Source of the DNA: Pseudomonadota bacterium
GTDB taxonomy: Bacteria > Pseudomonadota > Alphaproteobacteria > Caulobacterales > Caulobacteraceae
NCBI GenBank assembly: GCA_023409795.1
Contig: JAEYQX010000164.1
Span: 1 to 17,473 of the forward strand
DNA: 17,473 nucleotides
Reading direction: 5' to 3'
Positions 1 to 8,206 of the stretch are shown piece after piece. Position 1 is the stretch's first letter. Every line of letters starts with the position of its first letter. A program made the translations under genes and the position numbers. The notes beneath the pieces are model-generated. The model had not been told where the DNA came from. It saw only the letters and a program-made list of their open reading frames with translations, and did not search any database.

Positions 1-1116
<1,116 letters not shown>

Positions 1117-1132
1117 GGCAGCGGCCATAAGG

Positions 1133-1162
1133 AAGGGGCCCGACCATCCGGTCGGGCCCCTT
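1133..1162. terminator. Bidirectional hairpin terminator between convergent genes
   Basis: A perfect 13-bp stem (AAGGGGCCCGACC pairing with its complement) closes a 4-base loop. It lies 16 bases past the amidohydrolase stop and 34 bases past the stop of the convergent minus-strand gene. There is only a TT on each flank, so termination would depend mainly on the very stable stem. The position between two convergent stops supports a shared terminator. Confidence 0.75.
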
Positions 1163-1196
1163 GGCAATTCAGGGTCTTGGGGAACAGCCCCCTCGC

Positions 1197-1784
1197 CTAT
1201 TGCCCCAGGCGGATGCCGACCGAAGCCTCCGTGCTTCGGCTGTCGGGCAGGAACTGGCGATACAGGGGCACGGCACGGCCGCGCAGGTAGTGCCCTTCGA
1301 AGCCCGGCGGCTCGATCACGCCAAAACGATGCCACGGACCATAGGGGCCGTAGGGGTAGCCATAGGCAAACGGGCTGTTGCGGGTCTCGCTGATGCTCAG
1401 GTTCAGCGTGCCCGTTTCGCCCAGGGGAAGCTCCACCGCGGCGGCATAGTCACGATAGCCCCCCGTGCCAATGCCAAGGCTGACCTGGCCATGCGGGCGG
1501 CGCGGCTCGACCTCGGCCCAGGGCTCCAGCCCCTCGTCCAGCACAGCGGCATCCCGTTCGGAACGGGACTGGCTGATCCAGCGCGAAATCTGCTCGGCGG
1601 TCGTCAGGCCATGCGGGGTCGCCGTTTCGACTGTGGTGCTGGGCGACTGTCCCGCCAGCGCGGCCTCCAGCGCGCCCTGGCTGGCCTCGGGCACCTGCTG
1701 CGCTCCCTTGGGCGCAGTGGTGACCACGCCGTCAGGATCAACGGCGGACAGCACCAGAAGGACGGCGGACAAGCTGATCAACAC
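1197..1784 (-). CDS. Hypothetical secreted protein
   Basis: A 195-residue protein with a GTG start. The N-terminus (LISLSAVLLVLSAV) is a short hydrophobic stretch that could be a signal peptide or membrane anchor, although it lacks an obvious basic n-region. A Ser/Thr/Pro/Ala-rich linker follows to about residue 60. A short helical segment (LTTAEQISRWISQSR, about 60-75) comes next. The C-terminal half has alternating polar and hydrophobic strands (QVSLGIGTGGY, AAAVELPLGETGTLNLSIS) and a Tyr/Gly/Pro patch (FAYGYPYGPYGPW). This pattern suggests an extracytoplasmic beta-rich domain. I do not recognise a characterised family. It starts 49 bases after the msrB stop on the same strand, so it may be co-transcribed with msrB. 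The true start could differ, because the ribosome-binding signal is weak. Confidence 0.65.
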   Translation of the reverse strand: MLISLSAVLLVLSAVDPDGVVTTAPKGAQQVPEASQGALEAALAGQSPSTTVETATPHGLTTAEQISRWISQSRSERDAAVLDEGLEPWAEVEPRRPHGQVSLGIGTGGYRDYAAAVELPLGETGTLNLSISETRNSPFAYGYPYGPYGPWHRFGVIEPPGFEGHYLRGRAVPLYRQFLPDSRSTEASVGIRLGQ

Positions 1785-1833
1785 GTACCTGAACCTCTGT
1801 TTAGAGCTACACTAGCGCCAATTGAGGCCAAGG

Positions 1834-2325
1834 TCAGGCCCAGCGGTCGCCGCGTCCGAGGGGATCGGGCAAGGCCTCTCCTTCGGCGACGAAGCTCAGG
1901 GCCACCGAGTTGATGCAGTAGCGCAGGCCGGTCGGCGGGGGCCCATCGGGGAAGACGTGGCCCTGGTGGGAATCGCAGCGGGCACAGCGGGTCTCGATGC
2001 GCACCATGCCATAGCTGGTGTCGCGCACGGCCTTCACATGGGCCTCGTCCACCGGAAGGCTGAAGCTGGGCCAGCCGGTGCCACTTTCGAACTTGGTCGA
2101 GGACCGGAACAGCGGCAGGCCACATTCGCGGCAGCAGAAGACCCCGGCCCGTTTTTCGCCCAGCAGGGTGCCGCAGAATGGAGCTTCGGTCCCGTGGGCC
2201 AGCAGGACGCGCTTTTCCTCGTCCGACAGCTCCGCTTCCAGCGCCGCGCGCTCGGCCTCGTCGGGCGGGGTCAGGTCAAAGCCGGAGGCGGAGGTCTGGA
2301 CGGTATCGGGATCGAACTGGGTCAT
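1834..2325 (-). CDS. msrB: Peptide-methionine (R)-S-oxide reductase MsrB
   Basis: Reduces the R-epimer of methionine sulfoxide in proteins, repairing oxidative damage in the cytosol. The 163-residue protein is a single SelR/MsrB domain. Two CxxC pairs (C65-x-x-C68 and C114-x-x-C117) are the structural zinc site. SGTGWPSF (81-88) and SHQGHVF (119-125) are family signatures. C137 in GLRYCINS is the catalytic cysteine. C51 in EAPFCGTLL sits where the resolving cysteine is found in several relatives, so a disulfide recycled by thioredoxin is likely. The ATG at 2325 was chosen. The frame extends to a GTG at 2361, but that codon lies inside the terminator hairpin of the upstream gene and would add residues absent from the family. 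The secreted-protein gene follows 49 bases downstream, possibly in the same transcript. Confidence 0.95.
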   Translation of the reverse strand: MTQFDPDTVQTSASGFDLTPPDEAERAALEAELSDEEKRVLLAHGTEAPFCGTLLGEKRAGVFCCRECGLPLFRSSTKFESGTGWPSFSLPVDEAHVKAVRDTSYGMVRIETRCARCDSHQGHVFPDGPPPTGLRYCINSVALSFVAEGEALPDPLGRGDRWA

Positions 2326-2342
2326 GACCCCAAAATAGGAAA

Positions 2343-2371
2343 GGGCCGGACAGGTTTCCACTGTCCGGCCC
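2343..2371 (-). terminator. Rho-independent terminator of the S41-like gene
   Basis: An 11-bp perfect stem (GGGCCGGACAG with its complement) and a 7-base loop. Read on the minus strand, the stem is followed directly by TTTCCTATTTT, a U-rich tail. It lies 43 bases after the stop of the S41-like gene and 17 bases before the msrB start, so the two genes are probably separate transcription units. Confidence 0.8.
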
Positions 2372-2414
2372 CATCAAGTCTGCCCAGGCGACGCTCAGGT
2401 CGCCATTCGGCCCC

Positions 2415-3896
2415 TTACTGGAACAGCCCTGCCACGAAGGTGCGCACGGCAGCCTCGTCGGTCGGGTTGCCGGTGAAGGCCAGGCCCTGGGCCGGGACAA
2501 AGCCCTGGTTGTGGCCGCGCTGACGCGTGGTCCAGGCCTTGTGACCATAGCTGAAGTCCGAATAGTTGGACGGCAGGCGCTGGGTCGTCGGCTCGATGAA
2601 GATGCTGTCGACGCCGGTGGCCGAGCCGGCCAGGCGCACGTTCGGCAGGCGCGTCAGCAGGTCCAGCACGTCCAGGCAGCCATCGGTGCAGCCAGCATCG
2701 ACCAGGACCACGACCGGACCCTGGACCGGGTTGGGCGTGCCGTCATCGGCGACGGCCGGGCGGCCCGGCATGACAAAGGTCTGCTGGCCAGCGGCCAGGG
2801 CAGAATCAAAGGCAGCGACGATGGCCTGGGTCTGTTCGATGATGGCCCCCGACTCCTGGACGAAGCGCGGGTCGGCCTGCATGCGGTTCAGGGTGTCCAC
2901 GAACCATTGGCGGTTATCCGGGGTGGCGCGATAGGTGACCTGGCCAGCCTCGGGCTGGCGGCTGACGGTGAACTCGGGCGTCCAGATGCGGTTGGCCAGG
3001 CCATAGCCGCGGGCGGTCGAGTTCAGGCTGTTGCCCTCGGCACCGCGCAGGTCGATGACCAGGCCCTGCGGGCCGCGCAGGCTTGCCACCTGGGCCTCGA
3101 CCTGGGCGAAGAAGGCATCCCAGCCGGCATCATCCTTCAGTGAGTTGACGCGAACCCACGGACGGCCGTCGATGGTCTCGATGGCCAGCTTGGTCGCGCC
3201 CGGCGTGAAGACCGAGGCGCGGTAGGCCGCTTCCAGGTCGGCCGGGGTCGGGTCCTGCGGTTTCAGGGTATATTCGCGCTCACGGCGGCCCACCTTGAAC
3301 TCGCACAGGCTCGGCATACCCGAAGCCATCGAGTTGTTGCGGTTCCACAGCAGATAGGGCGCGGTGCGGATGCGGTCCGACTCAGTGGTCAGGTCGCCTT
3401 CGAACAGGTCCAGCTTGTTCTTGGCGAACTCCTCGATCGGCTGGAGATTACAGCTGGTGACCACGGCCCCCAGCGGCGGGGTGTTGCGCACGCCCGGCTG
3501 GACATAGCTGACCACATATTCGCCGTTGCGCCAGGCGGTGGCGAATCCGGGCCAGTTAGTGGCGTAGAACCGGCCCTGGTCCTCGAAGGTCGGCTTGGTC
3601 GAGATGTTCGAGTCGCGGAAGCCGTTGGCGTAGTAGCGCAGCAGATAGGAATGAGCCGTGGCGCTGGACACCTGGCGGGCCTTGCCCATGGCGTCCTGCA
3701 GGCCGGCGTCGATCCAGCTGCGATAGGATTCGCTGGCCGGGCCGGGCACGACGGCAGCGGGGTGATTTGCCTGCAGGCTGTCATGCATGGCTTGCAGATC
3801 CTGGCGCACAAGGGTGCCAAAATCCTGGGCTGAGGCGGAACCGGCGGCACCGGTCAGGGCCATCAAAGCCGCCGAAGCGACAAGTATGCGTTGCAT
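2415..3896 (-). CDS. Periplasmic S41-peptidase-like protein, catalytic serine doubtful
   Basis: A 493-residue exported protein. Residues 1-23 are a clear Sec signal peptide (MQRILVASAALMALTGAAG, cleavage after ASA). The C-terminal half has the tail-specific protease (S41) fold pattern: GLVIDLRGAEGNS (278-290) is the strand-turn typical of the family's core, followed by VVVLVDAGC (395-403) and the helix CLDVLDLL (407-414). In S41 proteins the nucleophilic serine starts that helix. As I recall the closest relatives, the site reads SAC-LD. Here the equivalent residues are TDGC-LD, so serine is replaced by glycine, leaving only nearby Thr404 or Cys403/Cys407. It may be an inactive homologue or use a different nucleophile. 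The ATG at 3896 has GGAG nine bases upstream. It is probably transcribed alone, since a terminator lies beyond its stop and a divergent gene lies upstream. Confidence 0.75.
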   Translation of the reverse strand: MQRILVASAALMALTGAAGSASAQDFGTLVRQDLQAMHDSLQANHPAAVVPGPASESYRSWIDAGLQDAMGKARQVSSATAHSYLLRYYANGFRDSNISTKPTFEDQGRFYATNWPGFATAWRNGEYVVSYVQPGVRNTPPLGAVVTSCNLQPIEEFAKNKLDLFEGDLTTESDRIRTAPYLLWNRNNSMASGMPSLCEFKVGRREREYTLKPQDPTPADLEAAYRASVFTPGATKLAIETIDGRPWVRVNSLKDDAGWDAFFAQVEAQVASLRGPQGLVIDLRGAEGNSLNSTARGYGLANRIWTPEFTVSRQPEAGQVTYRATPDNRQWFVDTLNRMQADPRFVQESGAIIEQTQAIVAAFDSALAAGQQTFVMPGRPAVADDGTPNPVQGPVVVLVDAGCTDGCLDVLDLLTRLPNVRLAGSATGVDSIFIEPTTQRLPSNYSDFSYGHKAWTTRQRGHNQGFVPAQGLAFTGNPTDEAAVRTFVAGLFQ

Positions 3897-4159
3897 CGTG
3901 GAACTCCAAGGAGGCCGTCAAAAACGGTTTCGCCGTGTTTGTAAGCCCAGATAAGGCCGCGGTTCCACCCCCGGCGGCCCTGTTCGGCACGGCTTATTGC
4001 GGCTCTGGTAGTCTGATGACTGATGATCGTGGCGCTAAACTGCCGAAAAATAATGCAGAGTTCGCCCACGACCGTTCGATGCCCGCGCGTCAAAAGTCCT
4101 GACAAGACAGTTTCACGCAACTTGGCTATGGCTGACTCGTGGGTTGATCGGGGTATGGC

Positions 4160-4573
4160 GTGCAGCCACTGGGTGATCTGATGCTTACGGCTTCGGGCCG
4201 CATCGGCAGGGCCGCCTTTGCGGCGGGCCTGCTGGCGCTGATCGCCCTGTGGAGCCTCGGCCGGTGGGGGCTGGAGCCCGTAGCGCCCGGCTGGGCCATG
4301 ACGGTCCTGGCCCTGTGCCTGCTCTACCCGGCGACCTGCATGGTGAACCAGCGTCTGCATGACCTGGGCCGCAGCGGCTGGTGGGCCAGCCTGCTTCTGC
4401 TCGCCCTGTTCGTGGCCGCGCGCCTGCCGGGCACGATGGCCAGCCAGGCCGCGCTGATCCTGACCGGCGGTGCCCTGTTCCTGGTGGCCCTTATGCCGGG
4501 CAGCCCGGGCCATAATCGCTATGGCCCCGTCCCCCGGCCTGTCAGGGCTGGATCGGTGCCTCACCCTCGATAA
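4160..4573 (+). CDS. DUF805 family inner-membrane protein
   Basis: A 137-residue integral membrane protein of the DUF805 family, whose function is not established. The entry motif GRIGRAAF (14-21) and the loop NQRLHDLGRSGWW (about 63-75) are the family hallmarks; in relatives the latter reads RLHDIGRSGWW. Four hydrophobic segments are visible, around 19-35, 45-60, 73-88 and 95-110. The GTG start at 4160 places eight residues ahead of TASGRIGR, as in relatives. An in-frame ATG at 4181 is the alternative. The last 32 bases overlap the 3' end of lipB on the other strand. There is no terminator between them, so the two transcripts must run into each other or end inside the neighbour. Confidence 0.85.
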   Translation: MQPLGDLMLTASGRIGRAAFAAGLLALIALWSLGRWGLEPVAPGWAMTVLALCLLYPATCMVNQRLHDLGRSGWWASLLLLALFVAARLPGTMASQAALILTGGALFLVALMPGSPGHNRYGPVPRPVRAGSVPHPR

Positions 4574-5264
4574 CCGGGCCGAAGACCGTCTCGAACGAGG
4601 ATTTCAGCGCGGCGTCAGCCTCGTCCATCGTGGCCAGGACGCCCAGGTCGAACAGGCTGGTCACCCCGTGCTCAGTAATGCCGCACGGCACGATGCCGCC
4701 GAAATGGTCCAGGTCCGGCTCGACGTTCAGGCTGATGCCGTGGAAGCTGACCCACTTGCGCACCTTGACGCCGATGGCGGCGATCTTGTCCTCGCGGCTC
4801 CAGCCGGCTCCCTTGCGCTCGACCCAGACGCCAACCCGGCCCTCACGCATGCCGCCCTCGACCCCGAAGCGGTCCAGCGCCCCGATGATCCAGGCCTCCA
4901 TGCCATGGACAAAGGCGCGCACATCCTTGCCGCGCCGGTTCAGGTCCAGCATGACATAGGCCACGCGCTGGCCCGGGCCGTGATAGGTGAACTGCCCGCC
5001 CCGGCCCGTCTTGAAGACCGGAAAGCGATCCGGCGCCAGAAGGTCCTGCGGCTGGGCCGAGACCCCGGCGGTGTAGAGCGGCGGATGCTCCAGAAGCCAG
5101 ACAACCTCTTCGGCCTCGCCCGCGGCAATGGCGGCGACGCGCGCCTCCATGGCGGCCACCGCGGGCTCATAGTCGACATAGCCGCTGGAGACCGCCCATT
5201 GCACGGGGCGGCCGTCATCACGAATCAGCAAAGGTTTGGCGGGGCTTAACGGCTCAGCAAGCAT
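4542..5264 (-). CDS. lipB: Octanoyl-[ACP]:protein N-octanoyltransferase LipB
   Basis: Transfers octanoyl from acyl carrier protein to the lipoyl-domain lysines of 2-oxoacid dehydrogenases and the glycine cleavage H protein, the first step of lipoate synthesis, in the cytosol. At 240 residues it is near normal length. Signatures are GRGGQFTYHGPGQ (87-99), IGVKVRKWVSFHGISLNV (164-181) and IVPCGI (191-196). C194 and K167 match the acyl-thioester cysteine and its partner lysine. The ATG at 5264 is the only sensible start. The first 20 residues are slightly longer than in E. coli. LipA is not in the window. The gene is divergent from the FliN-like gene and overlaps the DUF805 gene tail to tail. 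Confidence 0.96.
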   Translation of the reverse strand: MLAEPLSPAKPLLIRDDGRPVQWAVSSGYVDYEPAVAAMEARVAAIAAGEAEEVVWLLEHPPLYTAGVSAQPQDLLAPDRFPVFKTGRGGQFTYHGPGQRVAYVMLDLNRRGKDVRAFVHGMEAWIIGALDRFGVEGGMREGRVGVWVERKGAGWSREDKIAAIGVKVRKWVSFHGISLNVEPDLDHFGGIVPCGITEHGVTSLFDLGVLATMDEADAALKSSFETVFGPVIEGEAPIQP

Positions 5265-5291
5265 GAGGCTTCAATGTGCCTGCGGACGCGG

Positions 5292-5307
5292 TGGCGCAAG
5301 GGCTGCC
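5292..5307 (+). promoter_or_regulatory. Candidate sigma-54 promoter (-24/-12) for the FliN-like gene
   Basis: TGGCGCAAGGGCTGCC keeps the GG-N10-GC spacing of sigma-54 promoters (consensus TGGCAC-N5-TTGC). Caulobacter flagellar genes often use sigma-54. In DNA this rich in G and C a match of this quality can occur by chance, and the predicted start of transcription (about 5318) leaves almost no leader for the GTG at 5316. It would fit better if translation began at the TTG at 5328. Confidence 0.25.
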
Positions 5308-5315
5308 CGTCAAAT

Positions 5316-5579
5316 GTGAGTGCTGTCTTGAGCCAGATCGAAGCTGTCGATGTCGAGATTTCGGTCGTGCTGGGCCGTTCGGTCCTGCCGATGCAACAAC
5401 TGCTGCGCATGGGTCGCGGGGCGGTGATCCCGCTCGACGCCTCGGAAAAGGACGAGGTCTGGATCCTGGCCAACAACCATCCGGTGGCGCGCGGCGAGAT
5501 CGAGATTCGCGACGACCGCATCGCCATCACCGTGACCCGGCCTGCGGATGTCTATGACTACATGGCCGGCGCGGCCTAG
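5316..5579 (+). CDS. FliN/SpoA-domain protein (flagellar C-ring family)
   Basis: A short protein that is essentially one SpoA (FliN/FliM C-terminal) domain: VDVEISVVLGR, QLLRMGRGAVIPLD, VWILANNHPVARGEIEI and ITVTRP follow the FliN strand order. FliN forms the base of the flagellar switch complex with FliM and binds FliH and CheY-type proteins. The protein lacks the N-terminal extension of full FliN, so it may be a FliN paralogue or accessory subunit. The start is uncertain. The frame opens at an ATG at 5274, but that leaves only nine bases from the divergent lipB start and adds Arg-rich residues with no family match. The GTG at 5316 gives 87 residues; the TTG at 5328 gives 83, beginning SQIEAVDVEIS. 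None has a good ribosome-binding site. A possible sigma-54 promoter lies just upstream. Confidence 0.8.
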   Translation: MSAVLSQIEAVDVEISVVLGRSVLPMQQLLRMGRGAVIPLDASEKDEVWILANNHPVARGEIEIRDDRIAITVTRPADVYDYMAGAA

Positions 5580-5647
5580 GACCCGAGGCGCGACCGGCCC
5601 GCACTTTTGAGGGCCAGGCCACGTCGAAAGCCCTGTATTTCGATGGT

Positions 5648-5667
5648 TTTTGGCAAAATCGCCAAAA
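5648..5667 (+). terminator. Possible terminator after the FliN-like gene
   Basis: A 7-bp stem TTTTGGC/GCCAAAA with a 6-base loop, followed by GCCTCTTTTCTTT. It sits 68 bases past the FliN-like stop and 50 bases before tRNA-Leu. The stem is short, but the T-rich tail stands out in this GC-rich sequence. Confidence 0.5.
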
Positions 5668-5717
5668 GCCTCTTTTCTTTCCCGAAGGGCTCCGCTATTC
5701 CCCGCCCTCCGATGCGA

Positions 5718-5802
5718 GCGGTCGTGGCGGAATTGGTAGACGCGCAGCGTTGAGGTCGCTGTGGGGCAACCCGTGGAAGTTCGAGTCTTCTCGACCGCAC
5801 CA
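5718..5802 (+). tRNA. tRNA-Leu (anticodon GAG)
   Basis: An 85-base cloverleaf. The acceptor stem GCGGTCG pairs with CGACCGC, then A and an encoded CCA. The D-arm contains AATTGGTAGAC. The anticodon stem CAGCG/CGCTG encloses the loop TTGAGGT, with anticodon GAG at 5752-5754, which reads CUC and CUU leucine codons. A long variable arm (class II tRNA) around TGGGGCAACCCG and the T-loop TTCGAGTCT complete the structure. No terminator is evident before mgtE, 57 bases downstream. Confidence 0.97.
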
Positions 5803-5859
5803 TCGATCTGACAGGGCAGACGCCGGCACTACCAGGCTGGCACCGCGGGGAGACGACAC

Positions 5860-7284
5860 GTGACCAACACGGATTCAGTCTTCTCGGCCCCTGCGGACAA
5901 TCCCGAAATCGAAACCGAGGATCACGTCGCCCTTGGCGAGGACTATGCCCTGACGGCGTCCTTCGTCGAAAAGGTGGTGGACGCCGCCGACGACGGCGAC
6001 GGTATGCGCCTGCGCGGCCTGCTGGAGGACCTGCACCCGGCCGACGTCGCCGACCTGATGGGCTTCCTGACGGCCGAGCACCGGACGGTGGTGGTCCAGT
6101 GGCTGCCGCCTGATCTTCTGGCTGAAACCCTGCCGGAACTGGACGACGGCATCCGCGAGGAGGTGCTGGAGCGCGTCCCGCACCTGACCCTGGCCGAGGC
6201 GCTGCAGGAACTGGAGTCGGACGACGCCGCCGCGGTTGTCGAGGACCTGGAGGACGACCAGCGCGAACGGGTCCTGGCCGCCATGCCCGAGACCGACCGC
6301 GCCGCGATCGAAAGCTCGCTGGGCTACGAGGAGGATTCGGCGGGCCGCCTGATGCAGCGCGAGGTCATGGCCGCGCCGCTGTTCTGGAACGTCGGCGACA
6401 CCATCGACCACGTCCGCAGCCAGGGCGAGGACCTGCCCGAGCTCTTCTTCGACATCTATGTCGTTGACCCGATGAACAAGCCGGTCGGTGGTGTGGCCAT
6501 CAGCCGCCTGTTGCGCAGCCCGCGCACCACGCCCCTGTCGGAGCTGATGGAGCCGGTCAACGAGATCTCGGTCACCCAGGACCAGGAAGAAGTCGCCTAC
6601 ATCTTCGAGAAGTATAACCTGATCTCGGCCCCGGTCGTGGATGCCTCGGGCCGGCTGGTCGGCCAGCTGACCGTCGATGACGTGGTCCACATCATCCAGG
6701 AAGAGAACCGCGAGGACATCCTGCGCCTGGCCGGTGTCTCCGAAGAGGAAGACCGCTCGTCCGGCGTCATCGACATCGTGCGCGGCCGGGTGCCCTGGCT
6801 GGGCGTCAACCTGTTCACGGCGGTCCTGGGCGCGGCGGTGATTGCCCTGTTCGAGGGCACGATCCAGCAAATCGTCGCCCTGGCCGTCCTGATGCCCATC
6901 GTCTCGGCCATCGGCGGCAATGCCGGCACCCAGGGCCTGGCCGTGACCGTGCGGGCCCTGGCCACGCGTGAGCTGAACGCCTCCAACGCCATGCGCACCT
7001 TCTGGCGCGAGCTGACGGTGGGCCTGCTCAACGGGCTGGTCCTGGCACCGCTGACCGGCCTGGCCGCAGGCCTGTGGTCGCAGGACTGGCGCCTGGGCGT
7101 CGTCATCGGCGCGGCCATGATCCTGAACCTGCTGGTGGCCGCGACCGTGGGCGTGCTGACGCCCCTGACCCTGTCGCGGCTGAAGTTCGACCCGGCGGTC
7201 TCCTCGTCGGTCTTCGTGACGGCGACGACGGACTTCTTTGGCTTCCTGATCTTCCTGGGCCTGGCCACCCTGGTGCTGCTGTAG
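5860..7284 (+). CDS. mgtE: Magnesium channel/transporter MgtE
   Basis: An inner-membrane Mg2+-selective channel, gated by cytosolic Mg2+ bound to its N and CBS domains. The 474-residue length is typical. The acidic N domain of HEAT-like helices spans about 35-160 (LHPADVADLM, LESDDAAAVVEDL). Two CBS domains cover about 165-285, with MEPVNEISVTQDQ and LISAPVVDASGRLVGQLTVDD marking the second. The plug-helix region leads into five membrane helices from about 312 to 474. PIVSAIGGNAGTQGLAVTVRALA (346-368, shown in part) is the signature pore segment, and D458 in TATTDFFGF corresponds to the conserved pore aspartate. The GTG start has GGGGAGA about seven bases upstream. An acidic N-terminal tail of about 30 residues precedes the domain. 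The leader is only 57 bases from the tRNA end, too short for an M-box riboswitch. Confidence 0.95.
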   Translation: MTNTDSVFSAPADNPEIETEDHVALGEDYALTASFVEKVVDAADDGDGMRLRGLLEDLHPADVADLMGFLTAEHRTVVVQWLPPDLLAETLPELDDGIREEVLERVPHLTLAEALQELESDDAAAVVEDLEDDQRERVLAAMPETDRAAIESSLGYEEDSAGRLMQREVMAAPLFWNVGDTIDHVRSQGEDLPELFFDIYVVDPMNKPVGGVAISRLLRSPRTTPLSELMEPVNEISVTQDQEEVAYIFEKYNLISAPVVDASGRLVGQLTVDDVVHIIQEENREDILRLAGVSEEEDRSSGVIDIVRGRVPWLGVNLFTAVLGAAVIALFEGTIQQIVALAVLMPIVSAIGGNAGTQGLAVTVRALATRELNASNAMRTFWRELTVGLLNGLVLAPLTGLAAGLWSQDWRLGVVIGAAMILNLLVAATVGVLTPLTLSRLKFDPAVSSSVFVTATTDFFGFLIFLGLATLVLL

Positions 7285-7310
7285 GCACGGGCCTTCGGAA
7301 CACCGCTTGC

Positions 7311-7355
7311 TTTGACCCATTGAGTTGCGCGACCGCTGTTTCGAAATGGGTCAAA
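7311..7355. repeat. 11-bp perfect inverted repeat (TTTGACCCATT, 23-base spacer)
   Basis: TTTGACCCATT at 7311-7321 is repeated as its exact complement AATGGGTCAAA at 7345-7355. It starts 27 bases after the mgtE stop and 27 bases separate it from the ATG at 7382 of the lysozyme-like gene. It could be a two-half-site operator or a hairpin. TTGACC in the left arm also looks like a -35 element, although no convincing -10 follows at 17 bases. Confidence 0.6.
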
Positions 7356-7381
7356 TCGTGTCTGCCACACAGTCCCGGCGA

Positions 7382-8164
7382 ATGAAGGTGTCCCGCGAGG
7401 GCCTGCTTCTGATCAAGAGCTTCGAGGGCTTTCGCCCCCAGGCCGTGCGCCGTCGCGATGGTGTGCTGGTCATCGGCTATGGCCACAGCCGGACCGCCCG
7501 CCCCGGCGTGACCATCACCGAGGCCGAGGCCGAGCTGTTGCTGCTCTATGACCTGATCCCGGTAACGGACGCGATCCACAGCCATGTGAAGCTGGCGCTG
7601 AACCAGCATCAGTTCGACGCCCTGGCCAGCTTCGTCCTGTCGATCGGGGTCGAGCGCTTCACCCGCTCGGACGTGCTGCAGCATCTGCAGGACGGCTTGC
7701 TGCCAAGCGCGTCGCGGGCCCTGTCCGGCTGGCCCGACCGGGTGCCGCCGCCGATTGATGCCCTTTACCGCCGCCGCTCGGCCGAGCGGGCCCTGTTCGA
7801 CACCGCAGCCGATCAGCCCGCCGCCCTGTCGGCCCTGCTGACCGCCCCCGTGCTTGGCCCCTCCAGCGCGGGCGTGGCAGAGGAGGCACCGGCCCCGGCG
7901 ACCATCCCCGTCATGCGGCACGAGACGCGCGCCAGGGCCTCGCGCCCGGACCGGGCCGACCTGGGGGCCCTGGCCTTTATCGGCAGCATCGGAGCCCTGG
8001 CCCTGGCGGCCGGGGTCCTGGCTTTCCGCCGCACCCTGCCCCCGACCGAGGCCGGCGACGGCTCGATGTGGATCGGGGCCATGCTGGTCTTTGCCGGGCT
8101 GGCCTTTGTCGGCGCGGCCGCCTGGAACCTGATTACCGGGCGACACTATAAAAGCTCCATCTGA
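7382..8164 (+). CDS. SpmX-like protein: degenerate GH24 lysozyme domain plus two C-terminal membrane helices
   Basis: A 260-residue protein with a phage-lysozyme (GH24) domain at about 1-150, a Pro/Ala and Arg-rich linker of about 40 residues, and two membrane helices at 194-215 and 229-251. This layout matches SpmX, the Caulobacterales polarity protein that localises DivJ, except that SpmX has a much longer linker. Fold landmarks are FEGFR (14-18), VIGYGH (30-35), LNQHQFDALASFVLSIG and ALYRRRSAERALF. The lysozyme triad looks broken. The glutamate remains (E15), the T4 Asp20 position is Arg24, and the T4 Thr26 position is Val30. It is therefore probably a structural or scaffold protein, not an enzyme. 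The start is uncertain. The ATG at 7382 aligns with relatives; the ATG at 7346 lies inside the inverted repeat. Neither has a clear ribosome-binding site. It may be a paralogue or the SpmX orthologue itself. Confidence 0.75.
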   Translation: MKVSREGLLLIKSFEGFRPQAVRRRDGVLVIGYGHSRTARPGVTITEAEAELLLLYDLIPVTDAIHSHVKLALNQHQFDALASFVLSIGVERFTRSDVLQHLQDGLLPSASRALSGWPDRVPPPIDALYRRRSAERALFDTAADQPAALSALLTAPVLGPSSAGVAEEAPAPATIPVMRHETRARASRPDRADLGALAFIGSIGALALAAGVLAFRRTLPPTEAGDGSMWIGAMLVFAGLAFVGAAAWNLITGRHYKSSI

Positions 8165-8206
8165 CAGCACTTTGCGAACGCCGTGCGCGATGCTAGGCCT
8201 TGCGGC

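Noticed and set aside
2326..2361. A longer msrB starting at GTG 2361
   Set aside because: The codon and the extra residues come from the terminator hairpin and its T-rich tail belonging to the upstream gene.
5803..5859. An M-box or other Mg2+ riboswitch ahead of mgtE
   Set aside because: Only 57 bases separate the tRNA end from the start codon, and no conserved M-box structure is visible.
5875..7320. A 481-codon open frame on the minus strand across mgtE
   Set aside because: It is the antisense shadow of a GC-rich gene: Gln/Asp/Val/His-rich, no recognisable domain, and mgtE on the other strand is unmistakable. The same applies to long minus-strand frames across isovaleryl-CoA dehydrogenase, the MoxR gene and nadQ.
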